Of a stretch of 42,039 nt of DNA, positions 8,258 to 16,697 are shown one piece after another. The stretch is taken from the NCBI GenBank assembly GCA_035527515.1, contig DATLAJ010000130.1, positions 1-42,039 of the forward strand, given 5' to 3'. Origin of the DNA: a bacterium (lineage in GTDB: Bacteria > B130-G9). Position 1 is the stretch's first letter, and each line of letters opens with the position of its first letter. Below the pieces are notes generated by a model, which saw only the letters and a list, made by a program, of their open reading frames with translations, ran no database searches and was not told where the DNA came from. A program made the translations under genes and the position numbers.

Positions 8258-9364
8258 ATGAGCCAGGACGCAGGGCCCGGCTCAAGCGCCCTGACCTTCG
8301 AGAAGGGCGCATGCTGTCTCTGCGGTCGAGAAGATGGTGAAGTGGTCGTGAGGGGGAACGACCCAGCTCTCGGCAGTAATTCGCCGGAGTTTGCATTCAT
8401 CAGGTGCCCCGACTGTGGCATTCTGTTTCTCGAGCCCAAGCCAACAGCCGAGAGCATTGACCTTCTGTATCCAGACCAATACTACGCGAGGGATTTCCGG
8501 GCGATTCGCCAGGCCGCTATGCACAAGCCTTCCCGTCTGAAGCAGCGGCTTCAGGCTTGCATACTGCGCAGCTATGGCCTGATTCAGAAACCCGAAGCCG
8601 AAAAACACAAGAGTAGCTCGCATCGGGCCCCGACAAAACCACTTGCGGCTCTCTGGGACTTTGTGTGCAAAACCTCCGTCTTCCCGCTTGCTGTTCGACA
8701 GAGCTCGCTTCTCAGAACCCTAGTCTATAACCGCCGGCTCTTCCAATTCCGCCGAAAGCCTGCCCGCGTGCTCGAGGTGGGGTTCGGCAACGGTCTCTTG
8801 CTGGACGCTCTCTCGCACCTTGACACGGAGCTTTTCGGGACAGAAATCTCGCCCGAAGCGTGCAAGGTGCTGGCCGCAACCCTCGGTGTTCACACGTTCT
8901 GCGGGCAGCTCTGGGAAGCCAATTATGAGGACAACCAGTTCGATCTTGTCATATTCTCGCACTCACTCGAACACCTTGCCGATCCCATGCGCGCCCTGCG
9001 CGAGGCGCGAAGGATAATCGCTCCCCAGGGGGCGGTTGTGATCAGCGTGCCCAACCCAAATTCACTCTCAGCGAGAACGTTCAAAGAGCACTGGACTGGT
9101 TACGATTTTCCCAGACATCTCTTCCTGTTTGGCTCCGATGCACTGTCCATGATGGCCGAAAAAGTAGGTTTGAGGCTCCAGACACTTCATTTCCCAATGG
9201 AAGCCAGCCTGCACCATCTCGCCGAATCAATTAACTCGCGCCTCGGCCTGCGCCTCATCCCTGACGTTGCGTCCAGAACGCTCATCACTCAGCTTTTATA
9301 CCTGCCGATCATTGTGTTCAAGGCAGGAGATATCCTAACTGCTTGTTTTAGCGCCAAAAAATGA
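8258..9364 (+). CDS. SAM-dependent methyltransferase with N-terminal zinc ribbon
   Basis: The protein is 368 residues from the ATG at 8258; a GTG at 8201 would overlap the NUDIX gene and is less likely. Two Cys pairs (CCLCG near 18 and CPDCG near 50) form a zinc ribbon of the kind seen before Methyltransf_23 domains. The class I fold shows motif I as VLEVGFGNG, the acidic loop FGTEISPE and the post-I motif DLVIFSHSLEHLADP. The family methylates small molecules, often sugars or cell-surface intermediates, but the substrate here is unknown. The downstream sugar nucleotidyltransferase makes a role in surface glycan synthesis plausible. Confidence 0.87.
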   Translation: MSQDAGPGSSALTFEKGACCLCGREDGEVVVRGNDPALGSNSPEFAFIRCPDCGILFLEPKPTAESIDLLYPDQYYARDFRAIRQAAMHKPSRLKQRLQACILRSYGLIQKPEAEKHKSSSHRAPTKPLAALWDFVCKTSVFPLAVRQSSLLRTLVYNRRLFQFRRKPARVLEVGFGNGLLLDALSHLDTELFGTEISPEACKVLAATLGVHTFCGQLWEANYEDNQFDLVIFSHSLEHLADPMRALREARRIIAPQGAVVISVPNPNSLSARTFKEHWTGYDFPRHLFLFGSDALSMMAEKVGLRLQTLHFPMEASLHHLAESINSRLGLRLIPDVASRTLITQLLYLPIIVFKAGDILTACFSAKK

Positions 9365-9464
9365 CGATGCGCTTCAAATCCAGCGGCAGCGCCAAGCAGA
9401 GCCGAGGTCCTAGACCTTCAAAATCCGCTCTCCGACACTGGACGCCACAGCGAGGCACAATTCA

Positions 9465-10472
9465 ATGAAGGCGATGTTGTTCTGTGCGGGCGTTGGGTCG
9501 CGGCTGTTACCGATCACAGAGACCGTCCCCAAACCGATGGTGGATTTCTTTGGCAAGCCGTTAGTGGACTACACATTATCCCAGCTTGCGGATTGGGGCA
9601 TAGATGAAATCGTGGTGAACCTGTTCCACAGGCCCATGACCATCAAGCGGCACATCTTGTCTCGCTGGCGGAGCAAGTTTGGCCTACACTTCTCAAAGGA
9701 GCAGGAGCTGCTCGGGACTGGCGGCGGCCTGAAGAGGGCGGAGCGGCTCCTCGGTGACGAGACTTTCCTGGCCGTCAATAGCGATTTTGTTCTCGATCCG
9801 TCAATAGATATGGAACACGTGGTCCAGATGCACTCAAAGAGAGCCGCCGCCGCAACGCTGCTCCTTGCCCAGCGCAAATCGCAGAAGTACACGCCGATCC
9901 AGACCGATGCTGAGGGCCGCATCTCGATGCTGGGGGGGCTGTTCGGCACTGCTGACGGCGAGCGCCCGTCCTACGTGTTTTGCGGCCTGCACATACTCGA
10001 GGCAGCCATCTTCGAGTACCTATGTTCTGGCCGGCCGGACACGGTGATGTCGGCGAACGTCAAGATGCTGCGCACAGGGCTGCTCGTTCAGGGATTCGTG
10101 CATAACGGCTACTGGCAAGAGTTGGGGGATAAAGAGGGCTACCTACAGGCGCATTTCGACGTTCTTGACGGCTCAAGCCCGCTTCGGCGAGCGGTCGAGA
10201 TGGCCGGCAACTACGCGATTATCAAACACAATGACCAAGCGGAAACCATGGAGAAGCTCGGCATCGATGTGTCTAGCGGGGCGAAGATCGAGCCTCCCGT
10301 TGCGCTTGGTGCGTCTTGCTCAATCGGCAAAGGCGCATCGGTTGGGCCCTACGTAATCGTGGGCGAGGGCGCCAGCGTGGGCCGCGGAGCAAAGATCACG
10401 CGATCGGTCGTCTGGCGAGGCGCCAAGATAGCTCCCGACGCAGTCCTTGCCAACGAGATAGTCCCATCCTAG
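9465..10472 (+). CDS. Sugar-1-phosphate nucleotidyltransferase with left-handed beta-helix
   Basis: The 335-residue enzyme would join a sugar 1-phosphate and an NTP to give NDP-sugar plus pyrophosphate. The N-terminal Rossmann domain (1-230) opens with the family signature AGVGSRLLPITETVPKPMV; a metal-binding aspartate lies in VNSDFVL near 107. The C-terminal part (about 265-330) has hexapeptide repeats (SIGKGASVGPYVIVGEG and similar) that form a left-handed beta-helix. This two-domain shape fits mannose-1-phosphate guanylyltransferase or glucose-1-phosphate thymidylyl/uridylyltransferase relatives; sugar and nucleotide are undetermined. It lies 100 bases after the methyltransferase and converges with the metal permease. 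Confidence 0.88.
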   Translation: MKAMLFCAGVGSRLLPITETVPKPMVDFFGKPLVDYTLSQLADWGIDEIVVNLFHRPMTIKRHILSRWRSKFGLHFSKEQELLGTGGGLKRAERLLGDETFLAVNSDFVLDPSIDMEHVVQMHSKRAAAATLLLAQRKSQKYTPIQTDAEGRISMLGGLFGTADGERPSYVFCGLHILEAAIFEYLCSGRPDTVMSANVKMLRTGLLVQGFVHNGYWQELGDKEGYLQAHFDVLDGSSPLRRAVEMAGNYAIIKHNDQAETMEKLGIDVSSGAKIEPPVALGASCSIGKGASVGPYVIVGEGASVGRGAKITRSVVWRGAKIAPDAVLANEIVPS

Positions 10473-10565
10473 CCCCTCGGCGTTCTCCTGCTATCCGGCG
10501 TCGCGTAGGAAGCCCCTGGTTGCGTTACGCATCCCGTCCATTACCCGATCGCTAGCGACAGGACG

Positions 10566-11831
10566 TCAAGATGACGGCTCCGCGCTCACAGCGCAGCCGT
10601 AGCCAAGCTCCTGCACGGCCTTGCAGAGCGTCTCGGCATCGAGGTCTTTGCCATCAATAAGCGCCTTGCCAGTCCTGAGATTCACGTCAACCGTCTCGAC
10701 TCCGGCGACTTCTTTCAACGCCCGCGTTACAGCCGCAACGCAGTGGCTACAAGTCATTCCCGTAACGTTCAGTACCAGCATTCTCTCCTCCTTGTCTTTG
10801 GGGATTGGTTCATGATGAACGTGTCTGCTTGCGTATTTTGACCAGGCAAGCACCGCCAGAAGGACTATGGCGCTCGCAGACCTGAGCTGCGGCGGCAGCA
10901 TCCAGGGCATGTAGGGCTCCACGGTTTGGGATGTGGAAGTGTAGATCGCATCGAGGATTGTCCCGAACAACAGGGCACATCCAGCTGTAGTGAGAAGGTA
11001 GATAACCGCGACCCTGCGTCCCATAACCTTCCAAACAGTAGCGATTGTGGCAACGTTCGTCGCAGGTCCTGTCATAAGAAAAACAAACGCAGCACCGGGA
11101 GAAACACCTATCGCAATCAGCGCCGCGGCAATAGGCACGGAGGCCGTAGCGCATACATAGATCGGTATCCCAACGGCCATCAGCAGCAGCTTGCCTAGAA
11201 AACCTCTGCCAAGCGATTCGGCAAAGAAATTCTGCGGTATGAGTGCCGAGATGAGCGCAGCAGCCACAAGGCCGAAGAAGAGCGGCTTTGCGATGTCCCC
11301 GGCCAAGGTTACAAAACCGTATTTGAACACCTGCGCCAGTTTCTTGCCCTTGGGATGCACCATGCAGGCCCCGGTTGCGCACGTGCATTCGGTGCTCTCT
11401 TGAACCTCCTCCCCGTCCTTCTCGTGAAGTGATACAAGCGAGCCGCCAATGAAGCCCGTCAGAAGTGCCGCTATCGGCCTGAATACGGCGAAGACTGGCC
11501 CAAGAAGGCTGAACGTAACGAAGATGCTGTCAACGCCCGTCTGAGGCGTAGAAAGCAGAAAAGCGGTCGTGGCGCCTTTGCTTGCCCCCTGTCTTCTTAA
11601 TGAGGCGGAGACAGGAATGACGCCGCAGGAGCACAGCGGCAGTGGAACCCCGAAAAGCGACGCCTTGATAACTGGCAAGAGGCCCTTTCCGCCCAGATGA
11701 CGACGCACAACATCCGCCGAGATATAAACTGACAGCACCCCAGCCACGAGAAAGCCAAACAACAGGTAGGGCGACATCTCACCAAGCACGCCCCAGAACT
11801 CAGATAATACATCAGTGATGATATCAAGCAT
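10566..11831 (-). CDS. SO_0444-family Cu/Zn efflux permease with C-terminal HMA domain
   Basis: The protein is about 421 residues with eight or more membrane helices in two homologous halves. Half one contains the hallmark PLPLCSCGVIP, and half two IYVCATASVPIAAALIA; a Cys/His loop (CTCATGACMVH) lies between them. The C-terminal 65 residues are a heavy-metal-associated domain with GMTCSHC, which would deliver a metal ion, probably Cu or Zn. The start at 11831 is chosen because GGAG lies nine bases upstream and the start then overlaps the preceding gene by eight bases, a sign of translational coupling. ATGs at 11840 and 11885 are alternatives. It is the last gene of the redox series. Confidence 0.88.
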   Translation of the reverse strand: MLDIITDVLSEFWGVLGEMSPYLLFGFLVAGVLSVYISADVVRRHLGGKGLLPVIKASLFGVPLPLCSCGVIPVSASLRRQGASKGATTAFLLSTPQTGVDSIFVTFSLLGPVFAVFRPIAALLTGFIGGSLVSLHEKDGEEVQESTECTCATGACMVHPKGKKLAQVFKYGFVTLAGDIAKPLFFGLVAAALISALIPQNFFAESLGRGFLGKLLLMAVGIPIYVCATASVPIAAALIAIGVSPGAAFVFLMTGPATNVATIATVWKVMGRRVAVIYLLTTAGCALLFGTILDAIYTSTSQTVEPYMPWMLPPQLRSASAIVLLAVLAWSKYASRHVHHEPIPKDKEERMLVLNVTGMTCSHCVAAVTRALKEVAGVETVDVNLRTGKALIDGKDLDAETLCKAVQELGYGCAVSAEPSS

Positions 11832-12645
11832 GAGCCTCATCTCCGCGCCGCCGACATTCCTCGAGGAAGGATTCGGGATCGGCATCCTCCCTTATGCCAA
11901 GCCTCGTCATGGCGAAATCGTATCGCACGGGGTCGTCGGGTGCAAAACCTCTCAGCGCTTCCGTAATCTCTAGGGCGCAGCGAATACCTGGGCTCTTTCT
12001 GTCTGTCAAGCGCAGCGCAAGCCCCATTCTGTGTATATGTGTATCCAGAGGCACGACCAGTCTCGAGGCTTCGACATTCTGCCATCCACCGGGATCGACA
12101 TTGTCCTGCCGCACCATCCAACGAAGGAAAAGGTTCAGACGTTTGCACGCGCTGCCAAGCCTCGGCGATGGGAGAAGGCTGTTGGAAACGTCTCTTTGGC
12201 TGCGAGCGAGTCTGAGCTCGTCAACGAACCTCTCAAGCGCCGGCATCACAGTGTCATCACCGTCCTTCAGTCCAGCCCCAAAGCATTCGCGCAAGGAACC
12301 ATAACACCTTACCACACGCCTCGTGGCAATGAGAAGCTTAACGAGCTCGCCCCCAGTGGTGAAACGGTGCTTGAATCCCGAAAACAATGACCGCAGGCCA
12401 TCGCTCGACGTATCAAGCAAAAACTCGTAAGGCGACGGTCCCAACCGGTCGAGAACGCCGGAAACGCTCCTTAGAATCTGTGCGACCCTACCGTAGGCTA
12501 GTGACGATGCGATGAGCGCCACTATCTCGCGGTCGCGGAGGTCCCGGTAATCGTAGAGAAACTCAAGCGGGTCTGGATGAACGAACTCGCGTCTGTTGTA
12601 TCTCGCGTATAGCCGTTCAAGCGTCTGCTTATCTACGATCTCGCC
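11824..12645 (-). CDS. TIGR02757 (DUF2400) family protein without a canonical start
   Basis: The coding frame matches the TIGR02757 family, whose function is unknown. The segment VPLDTHIHRMGLAL followed by YDFAMTRLGI recalls the HhH-GPD DNA-glycosylase fold, so a distant link is possible. The first ordinary start codon is a GTG at 12522, but the family N-terminus, including YARYNRREFVHPDPLEFLY, is encoded upstream in the same open frame. That frame runs back without any ATG, GTG or TTG to a TAG at 12646, which is the stop of the rubredoxin gene. An ATC at 12637-12639 lies about nine bases after GGAGGAG and could initiate. Otherwise readthrough, a start on GTG with loss of conserved residues, or a base error is needed. 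Coordinates give the supported open frame. Confidence 0.75.
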   Translation of the reverse strand, partial: GEIVDKQTLERLYARYNRREFVHPDPLEFLYDYRDLRDREIVALIASSLAYGRVAQILRSVSGVLDRLGPSPYEFLLDTSSDGLRSLFSGFKHRFTTGGELVKLLIATRRVVRCYGSLRECFGAGLKDGDDTVMPALERFVDELRLARSQRDVSNSLLPSPRLGSACKRLNLFLRWMVRQDNVDPGGWQNVEASRLVVPLDTHIHRMGLALRLTDRKSPGIRCALEITEALRGFAPDDPVRYDFAMTRLGIREDADPESFLEECRRRGDEAHA

Positions 12646-12807
12646 CTACTCCTCCGCCTCGAAGGCATCCTTTCCGGCGCCGCAGACGGGACAAACCCAG
12701 TCATCTGAGATGTCCTCAAATGCGGTTCCCGGCTCAATCCCGCCGTCCGGGTCGCCCATCTTGGGGTCATAAAGGTATCCACAGACAGTGCAGACATATC
12801 TAGTCAT
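12646..12807 (-). CDS. rub: Rubredoxin
   Basis: This is a 53-residue one-iron electron carrier of the cytosol. The FeCys4 ligands are in CTVCG near residues 5-9 and CPVCG near 38-42, with the usual aromatic core (YVC, YDP, WVCP). The ATG at 12807 follows AGGAG by eight bases; an upstream start at 12840 would add eleven atypical residues. It sits between flavin reductase and TIGR02757 genes and downstream of fprA, so it is the likely electron donor to FprA and perhaps to rubrerythrin and superoxide reductase. Confidence 0.95.
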   Translation of the reverse strand: MTRYVCTVCGYLYDPKMGDPDGGIEPGTAFEDISDDWVCPVCGAGKDAFEAEE

Positions 12808-12836
12808 TGGCCTCGCTCCTGTTCTAATACTGTTTC

Positions 12837-13367
12837 TCATGCCTGGGTTTGGGTCTCGACATAACTCGGCGCATTCTTGGGCGTCTTGCCCTTCAGATAT
12901 TTGTGGTAGTAATCGTAAGTAAGTGGGTCCCCCGTCCCCACGATCTCGGCAGACAAAAGCTCCCCGACGAACAACGTGTGAGTGCCCACGTCCACTGCGT
13001 CAATGACCTTCGCCTCAAGCACCGAGAGAACATGCTCGGTTACGAGCGGGACGCCTGTCTGCCCAAGCTTGTGCTCGACTTTATCAAACTTGTCAATGTC
13101 ACGTCCGGACCTGAAGCCGAACCTGCCTATGAGCGTCATGGGCGTCGTTTGGTCCAACACGCAGACACCGAAAACGCCGCTTTCGGAAATGAACTCGTGC
13201 GTCAGGTTCTCCTTGTTGATGCTGACGGCAATTTTCGGAGGGCTCGCAGCAACCTGGACGACCGTGTTGACGATCTGACCGTTCAGTTTATCGCCAGAGC
13301 GCGAGCTCACGATATACAGGCCATAGCTTATACAAAACAATGCTCCGGGGGCTATTTCGGCCGCCAT
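12837..13367 (-). CDS. Flavin reductase-like FMN protein (Hrb flavin domain type)
   Basis: The 176-residue protein belongs to the flavin reductase-like split-barrel family. It has the opening [17 protein letters not shown], the flavin-contact stretch [19 protein letters not shown] and the C-terminal YYHKYLKG typical of the flavin half of high-molecular-weight rubredoxin (Hrb). In Moorella and relatives that half is fused to rubredoxin and passes electrons from NADH to FprA. Here the rubredoxin is the separate next gene, so the pair probably acts as a split Hrb. Its ATG lies one base after the fprA stop, which indicates coupling to fprA. Confidence 0.9.
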   Translation of the reverse strand: MAAEIAPGALFCISYGLYIVSSRSGDKLNGQIVNTVVQVAASPPKIAVSINKENLTHEFISESGVFGVCVLDQTTPMTLIGRFGFRSGRDIDKFDKVEHKLGQTGVPLVTEHVLSVLEAKVIDAVDVGTHTLFVGELLSAEIVGTGDPLTYDYYHKYLKGKTPKNAPSYVETQTQA

Positions 13368-13368
13368 G

Positions 13369-14571
13369 TCAGCATCTCTCCTTCATCTTGCGAGCCAAAT
13401 CAGTACCCAGCGAGTAGCATTCATCGAGCGACTCCCGGTTCGGCACGTAGTTGGACTTGACGCCCTCGCTCACGAGCTCGACTTTCATGGCTCTCAAAAA
13501 GTCATTGATATGACCAACAGCCTCGCCGCTCCAGCCGAACGAGCCGAACGCGGCGCCAAGAAGGTTCTTGGGCTTCAGCCCCTTCAAATAGGTCAAGACA
13601 TCCGCGACCGAGGGGAAGATGTTGTTGTTCATGGTTGGTGAGCCGACCAGAAGTGCCCCGGCCTGCATCACTGCCGTCGCCACCTCGCTTCGGTGGCAAG
13701 ATCCAAGTGGCATAACGTGGACGCTCGCTCCGCCCTCCTTCAACCCCTCGCAGAGCGCGTTGGCCATCATCTCTGTGCTGTGCCACATCGTATCGAAAAG
13801 AACCACCGCCTTCATGGACGGCCTCTGCGCAGCCCACTCGGAATACAGCCGTAGCACATTCTCGAAACCTGCCCGCCAGATCGGGCCGTGGTCAGGCGCC
13901 ACAGTTTTCAACATGAGTCCCAGCGTCGGAAGACTCTCGATAAGCTTCGTTACCAGCGGAGAGAACGGCAAAAGGATGTTGGCGTAGTATTTCGCTGCCT
14001 CATCGACCAGAACATCCTTACCTATCTCATCGTCAAATCGCTCGGTCGAGGCAAGGTGCATGCCAAACGCATCCTGACAGAAGAGGACCTCATCCTCGGC
14101 CAGATACGACAGCATACTGTCCGGCCAGTGCAGCATCGGCGTATGAACAAATGTCAGGCTCATGTTGCCGAGGCTTAGGCTCTCGCCATTCTTCACGGGG
14201 ACCACCTCGCGGCCGAGCTCGAAATGACTGGAGATCGCCTTTGCGCCCATGACTGAGGCAAAGACCCTCTCAGGTTTCACTGCCTCGATAGTCCCGGGCA
14301 ATGCGCCAGTATGATCCATCTCGGAGTGGTTCGAGATGATGTAGTCTATCTTATCAAGTTCCACAACCGAGGCGATTCGTGCGAGCATCTCGTCAACGAA
14401 TGGGGCCTTGACGGTGTCTATCAAGGTGATCCTGTCGGCCAGAACGAGATATGCGTTGTACGTCGTGCCGCGACTGGTCAGATAGCCGTGGAAGTTCCGA
14501 ATGCCCCAGTCAATGGCACCAACCCAATACACATGGTCAGTAACTCTGACTGCACTTTCGGGTCCCTTCAC
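13369..14571 (-). CDS. fprA: Flavodiiron protein (A-type flavoprotein, O2/NO reductase)
   Basis: The 400-residue enzyme reduces O2 to water and/or NO to N2O with electrons from rubredoxin. The N-terminal beta-lactamase-like domain (1-250) shows the diiron motif NHSEMDH with His82, Glu84, Asp86 and His87, then the HTPMLHWPD, CQDAFG and VAPDHGPIW segments carrying the other ligands. The C-terminal flavodoxin domain (about 253-400) starts with MKAVVLFDTMWHSTEMMA and binds FMN. There is no fused rubredoxin or flavin reductase domain; those are the next two genes. The GTG start is preceded by an AGGAGG at five bases. There is a 130-base gap to the ferritin-like gene upstream. Confidence 0.95.
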   Translation of the reverse strand: MKGPESAVRVTDHVYWVGAIDWGIRNFHGYLTSRGTTYNAYLVLADRITLIDTVKAPFVDEMLARIASVVELDKIDYIISNHSEMDHTGALPGTIEAVKPERVFASVMGAKAISSHFELGREVVPVKNGESLSLGNMSLTFVHTPMLHWPDSMLSYLAEDEVLFCQDAFGMHLASTERFDDEIGKDVLVDEAAKYYANILLPFSPLVTKLIESLPTLGLMLKTVAPDHGPIWRAGFENVLRLYSEWAAQRPSMKAVVLFDTMWHSTEMMANALCEGLKEGGASVHVMPLGSCHRSEVATAVMQAGALLVGSPTMNNNIFPSVADVLTYLKGLKPKNLLGAAFGSFGWSGEAVGHINDFLRAMKVELVSEGVKSNYVPNRESLDECYSLGTDLARKMKERC

Positions 14572-14700
14572 ACTATCCTCCTTTTCATATTGCCCACGCC
14601 CCTTGGCCGTTGTGCGGCAATAGATGGCGTGTCCAGGGGTCTCATTCCAGCGTGCCCACTAAGGATGGCCGAACGGTCACCTCGTCTAGAATACGAGCGT

Positions 14701-15195
14701 CTATTCACCCAACTTGTCAATCCATTTGGTCAGCATGACGACGTGGCTCTTCTCCTCCTCAATTATCCTGGCCACCTTGTCCTTGCCAAGCTCCACGCTA
14801 ACCAAGTCCCTCATTCCCAGGTAGAAAGCGATGGAGTCCTTTTCGAACCGAAGAGCCTTTCGGAGAATCTCCACCAGTCCCTCGTTGCCTGTCAATATCT
14901 TAGAGAGCTCCTTCTTAGGACTGAAAACGTGATCGTCCGCCATAGCTCGCAGATACATGACAGCCTCGTTGTTGGGATCGAAGAACACAGGTTCCTGTTC
15001 TCTCCGAGAAAGCTGCTCGCGCATGTCAGCGAAGAGCCTTTCGTGGCCCTCTTCCCAACTGGCGAGGTCAGTTAGCAGCTGATGAGAGTCGGAGCCTGCA
15101 AATGCCTCCGCCGCACGTCGATAGAAATTCGCGCCGTTCCTCTCGATCTGCTCGGCTACCTCAAAAACCTCGTCAGCGTTAAACGTGATACTCAT
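14701..15195 (-). CDS. Ferritin-like diiron protein (rubrerythrin-like, no rubredoxin domain) 1
   Basis: The 164-residue protein is a four-helix ferritin-like bundle. Candidate diiron ligands are visible as EQIERNGANFY near 16-26, WEEGHER near 47-53, RFEKDSIAFY near 117-126 and EEEKSHVV near 145-152. It lacks the C-terminal FeCys4 domain of rubrerythrin. The family is placed with rubrerythrin-type ferritin family proteins; peroxidase activity or iron handling is likely, but the exact reaction is not established. It lies 21 bases from the next ferritin-like gene in the redox series. Confidence 0.85.
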   Translation of the reverse strand: MSITFNADEVFEVAEQIERNGANFYRRAAEAFAGSDSHQLLTDLASWEEGHERLFADMREQLSRREQEPVFFDPNNEAVMYLRAMADDHVFSPKKELSKILTGNEGLVEILRKALRFEKDSIAFYLGMRDLVSVELGKDKVARIIEEEKSHVVMLTKWIDKLGE

Positions 15196-15216
15196 CGTTT
15201 GTTTCCCTGTTGCACG

Positions 15217-15735
15217 TCAGAATGGCGCAAAGCCGGCAGCCTCCCAATAGAAATCCTTCAGAGCATCAAGCTGCGTCAGGAGCGCGCGATAATGGCCGGT
15301 CTCCCACTCCGCGAGCTCATTGAAGAATCCTCTGGCGTAAGCGTCAGAACTCTCCTCAGCCCGCCTCTTGTAGTAGCTCAAGGCAAATAGCTCGAGCCGC
15401 ACGCCTATCGAAAGCGCACTCATCTCATAATGAGCATCCGAAAGCCGCTCCAGCAACTGTTCTGAGAATATCGGGTTCGCTCCGGAGAAATCCGCCTTGG
15501 GACCCAGCTTCAACTTCTTGTCAAACTCGCCATGCTCAAGAAGCGACAGGTATTGCTTCTTAAGATAATTCATGTGGACCTCCTCCTCGTCAGCCAGCGT
15601 CTTAAACACCTCTTTGCCCTTGGGATCAGTGGTGCTGTTCGCTGCCATCAGATAGAAGTATCTCCCCTCGTTCTCTGTCCTGATCGCCTCGGCGATCCCC
15701 TTCGCGACCTCGTCCATAGATTCCTCGTTTGACAT
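15217..15735 (-). CDS. Ferritin-like diiron protein 2
   Basis: The 172-residue ferritin-like protein has ligand-bearing helices at RTENEGRYFY (about 18-27), LADEEEVHMNY (about 47-57), VRLELFALSYYKR (about 113-125) and ELAEWETGHYRALL (about 139-152). Two E-x-x-H pairs and the spacing fit a rubrerythrin-like diiron site. It has no rubredoxin domain and is a diverged relative of the gene that follows. Three bases separate it from the ferritin gene upstream, so it is certainly co-transcribed with it. Likely role: peroxide reduction or iron storage support. Confidence 0.85.
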   Translation of the reverse strand: MSNEESMDEVAKGIAEAIRTENEGRYFYLMAANSTTDPKGKEVFKTLADEEEVHMNYLKKQYLSLLEHGEFDKKLKLGPKADFSGANPIFSEQLLERLSDAHYEMSALSIGVRLELFALSYYKRRAEESSDAYARGFFNELAEWETGHYRALLTQLDALKDFYWEAAGFAPF

Positions 15736-15738
15736 CGC

Positions 15739-16257
15739 TTATCTCTCCCCGACCGAACCAGACGCGGTAGCCCTTTCACCCAGCCTCTGGTCCATCATGA
15801 ATAAACCATGGCCCGACTCGCCGAGCCTCTCGAGCATCTGAGCCACCTTCGAGGTATTCGCCTCTTCCTCTACCTGCTCAGTAACGAACCATTGCAGGAA
15901 GACCTCAGAGGCGCTGTCGTTCTCCTCCCGTGCAATCTTCACAAGGTCGTTGATCTTGCCCGTGATGAACTGCTCGTGTCCGAATGCCGCCTGGAACACC
16001 TCAAGAGGCGAAGACCAATCCTTCTGTCGCTCGGTTGAGATAGGCAGCAACTCCACCTTCCCGTCACGCTCGTTTATGAAGTCAAAGAACTTCATGGCGT
16101 GCCCGAGCTCCTCCTCGGCCTGCACTCGCATCCAACTCGCCATCCCATCAAACCCAACAGAGTGAAAGTAGCTCACCATCGACAGGTACAAGTAGGCCGA
16201 TTCAAGCTCCTCCTTGATCTGCTTGTTGAAGGCCTCAAGGATTCTCTTTCCCATCAT
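15739..16257 (-). CDS. ftnA: Non-heme ferritin
   Basis: The protein is about 172 residues, the length of bacterial ferritin FtnA. It oxidises Fe(II) and stores iron in a 24-subunit shell. The ferroxidase residues are visible in NKQIKEELESAYLYLSM (Glu17 region), VQAEEELGHAMKFF (E-x-x-H) and FVTEQVEEEA. A conserved aromatic patch SYFHSVGFDGMASW follows helix A. The start at 16257 is chosen because AGGAG lies eight bases upstream; the desulfoferrodoxin stop overlaps this region. The C-terminal tail after residue 160 is unlike the family and probably disordered. Confidence 0.93.
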   Translation of the reverse strand: MMGKRILEAFNKQIKEELESAYLYLSMVSYFHSVGFDGMASWMRVQAEEELGHAMKFFDFINERDGKVELLPISTERQKDWSSPLEVFQAAFGHEQFITGKINDLVKIAREENDSASEVFLQWFVTEQVEEEANTSKVAQMLERLGESGHGLFMMDQRLGERATASGSVGER

Positions 16258-16259
16258 GA

Positions 16260-16685
16260 TCACAGCTCCTTCTTCCAGAGTCCGTGGACGTTACAGTACT
16301 CGCGGACCGTTACCTTGTCCGCCTCGACACAGAAAGTTGCCTCCGGAGCATCGCCCGGCTTCAGGAACTGCCGATATGCCTTACCGTCAGCCAGAAGCTC
16401 AATCCACTCGATGTAGTGCTTCTCTAGCATCGGGTGCGCCACGCTGCCAACCTGCACCTTGAACCGGGGTCCTCTCGAGCCACCAAGGCCGCGCGTGAGT
16501 ATCTGAGAACCAGATCCGAGCTTCTCGATTACCGGAACGTGCTTCTCCAAAGCCGCATCAGTCGTGTTCTCCGCATAAAGTTTCATCGGCTCACCGCAGC
16601 AGACAAGTTCCCCCACGCCAGTGTGGAGCATCTCTACGACGTTCCCACATACCTCGCACCTGTAAACTTGAAGCATCTCGGTCAT
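16260..16685 (-). CDS. dfx: Desulfoferrodoxin (two-iron superoxide reductase) with an inserted loop
   Basis: The 141-residue enzyme reduces superoxide to hydrogen peroxide. The N-terminal desulforedoxin-like centre I has Cys10, Cys13, Cys29 and Cys30. The catalytic centre II ligands are His49 (in EKHVP), His84 and His90 ([14 protein letters not shown]), Cys131 and His134 (YCNVHG). Compared with the Desulfovibrio protein, in which the first two His ligands are 20 residues apart, they are 35 apart here. The extra 15 residues (about 56-72, Gly/Ser/Arg-rich) follow the lysine loop that gates superoxide access. The gene sits between peroxiredoxin and ferritin and overlaps the ferritin translation-start region. 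Confidence 0.94.
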   Translation of the reverse strand: MTEMLQVYRCEVCGNVVEMLHTGVGELVCCGEPMKLYAENTTDAALEKHVPVIEKLGSGSQILTRGLGGSRGPRFKVQVGSVAHPMLEKHYIEWIELLADGKAYRQFLKPGDAPEATFCVEADKVTVREYCNVHGLWKKEL

Positions 16686-16697
16686 CGCCTAGCCCTC

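Noticed and set aside
10810-11388. 192-residue minus-strand open frame inside the permease gene
   Set aside because: It is a shifted frame of the SO_0444 permease, with repeated Cys/Arg-rich, non-protein-like composition.
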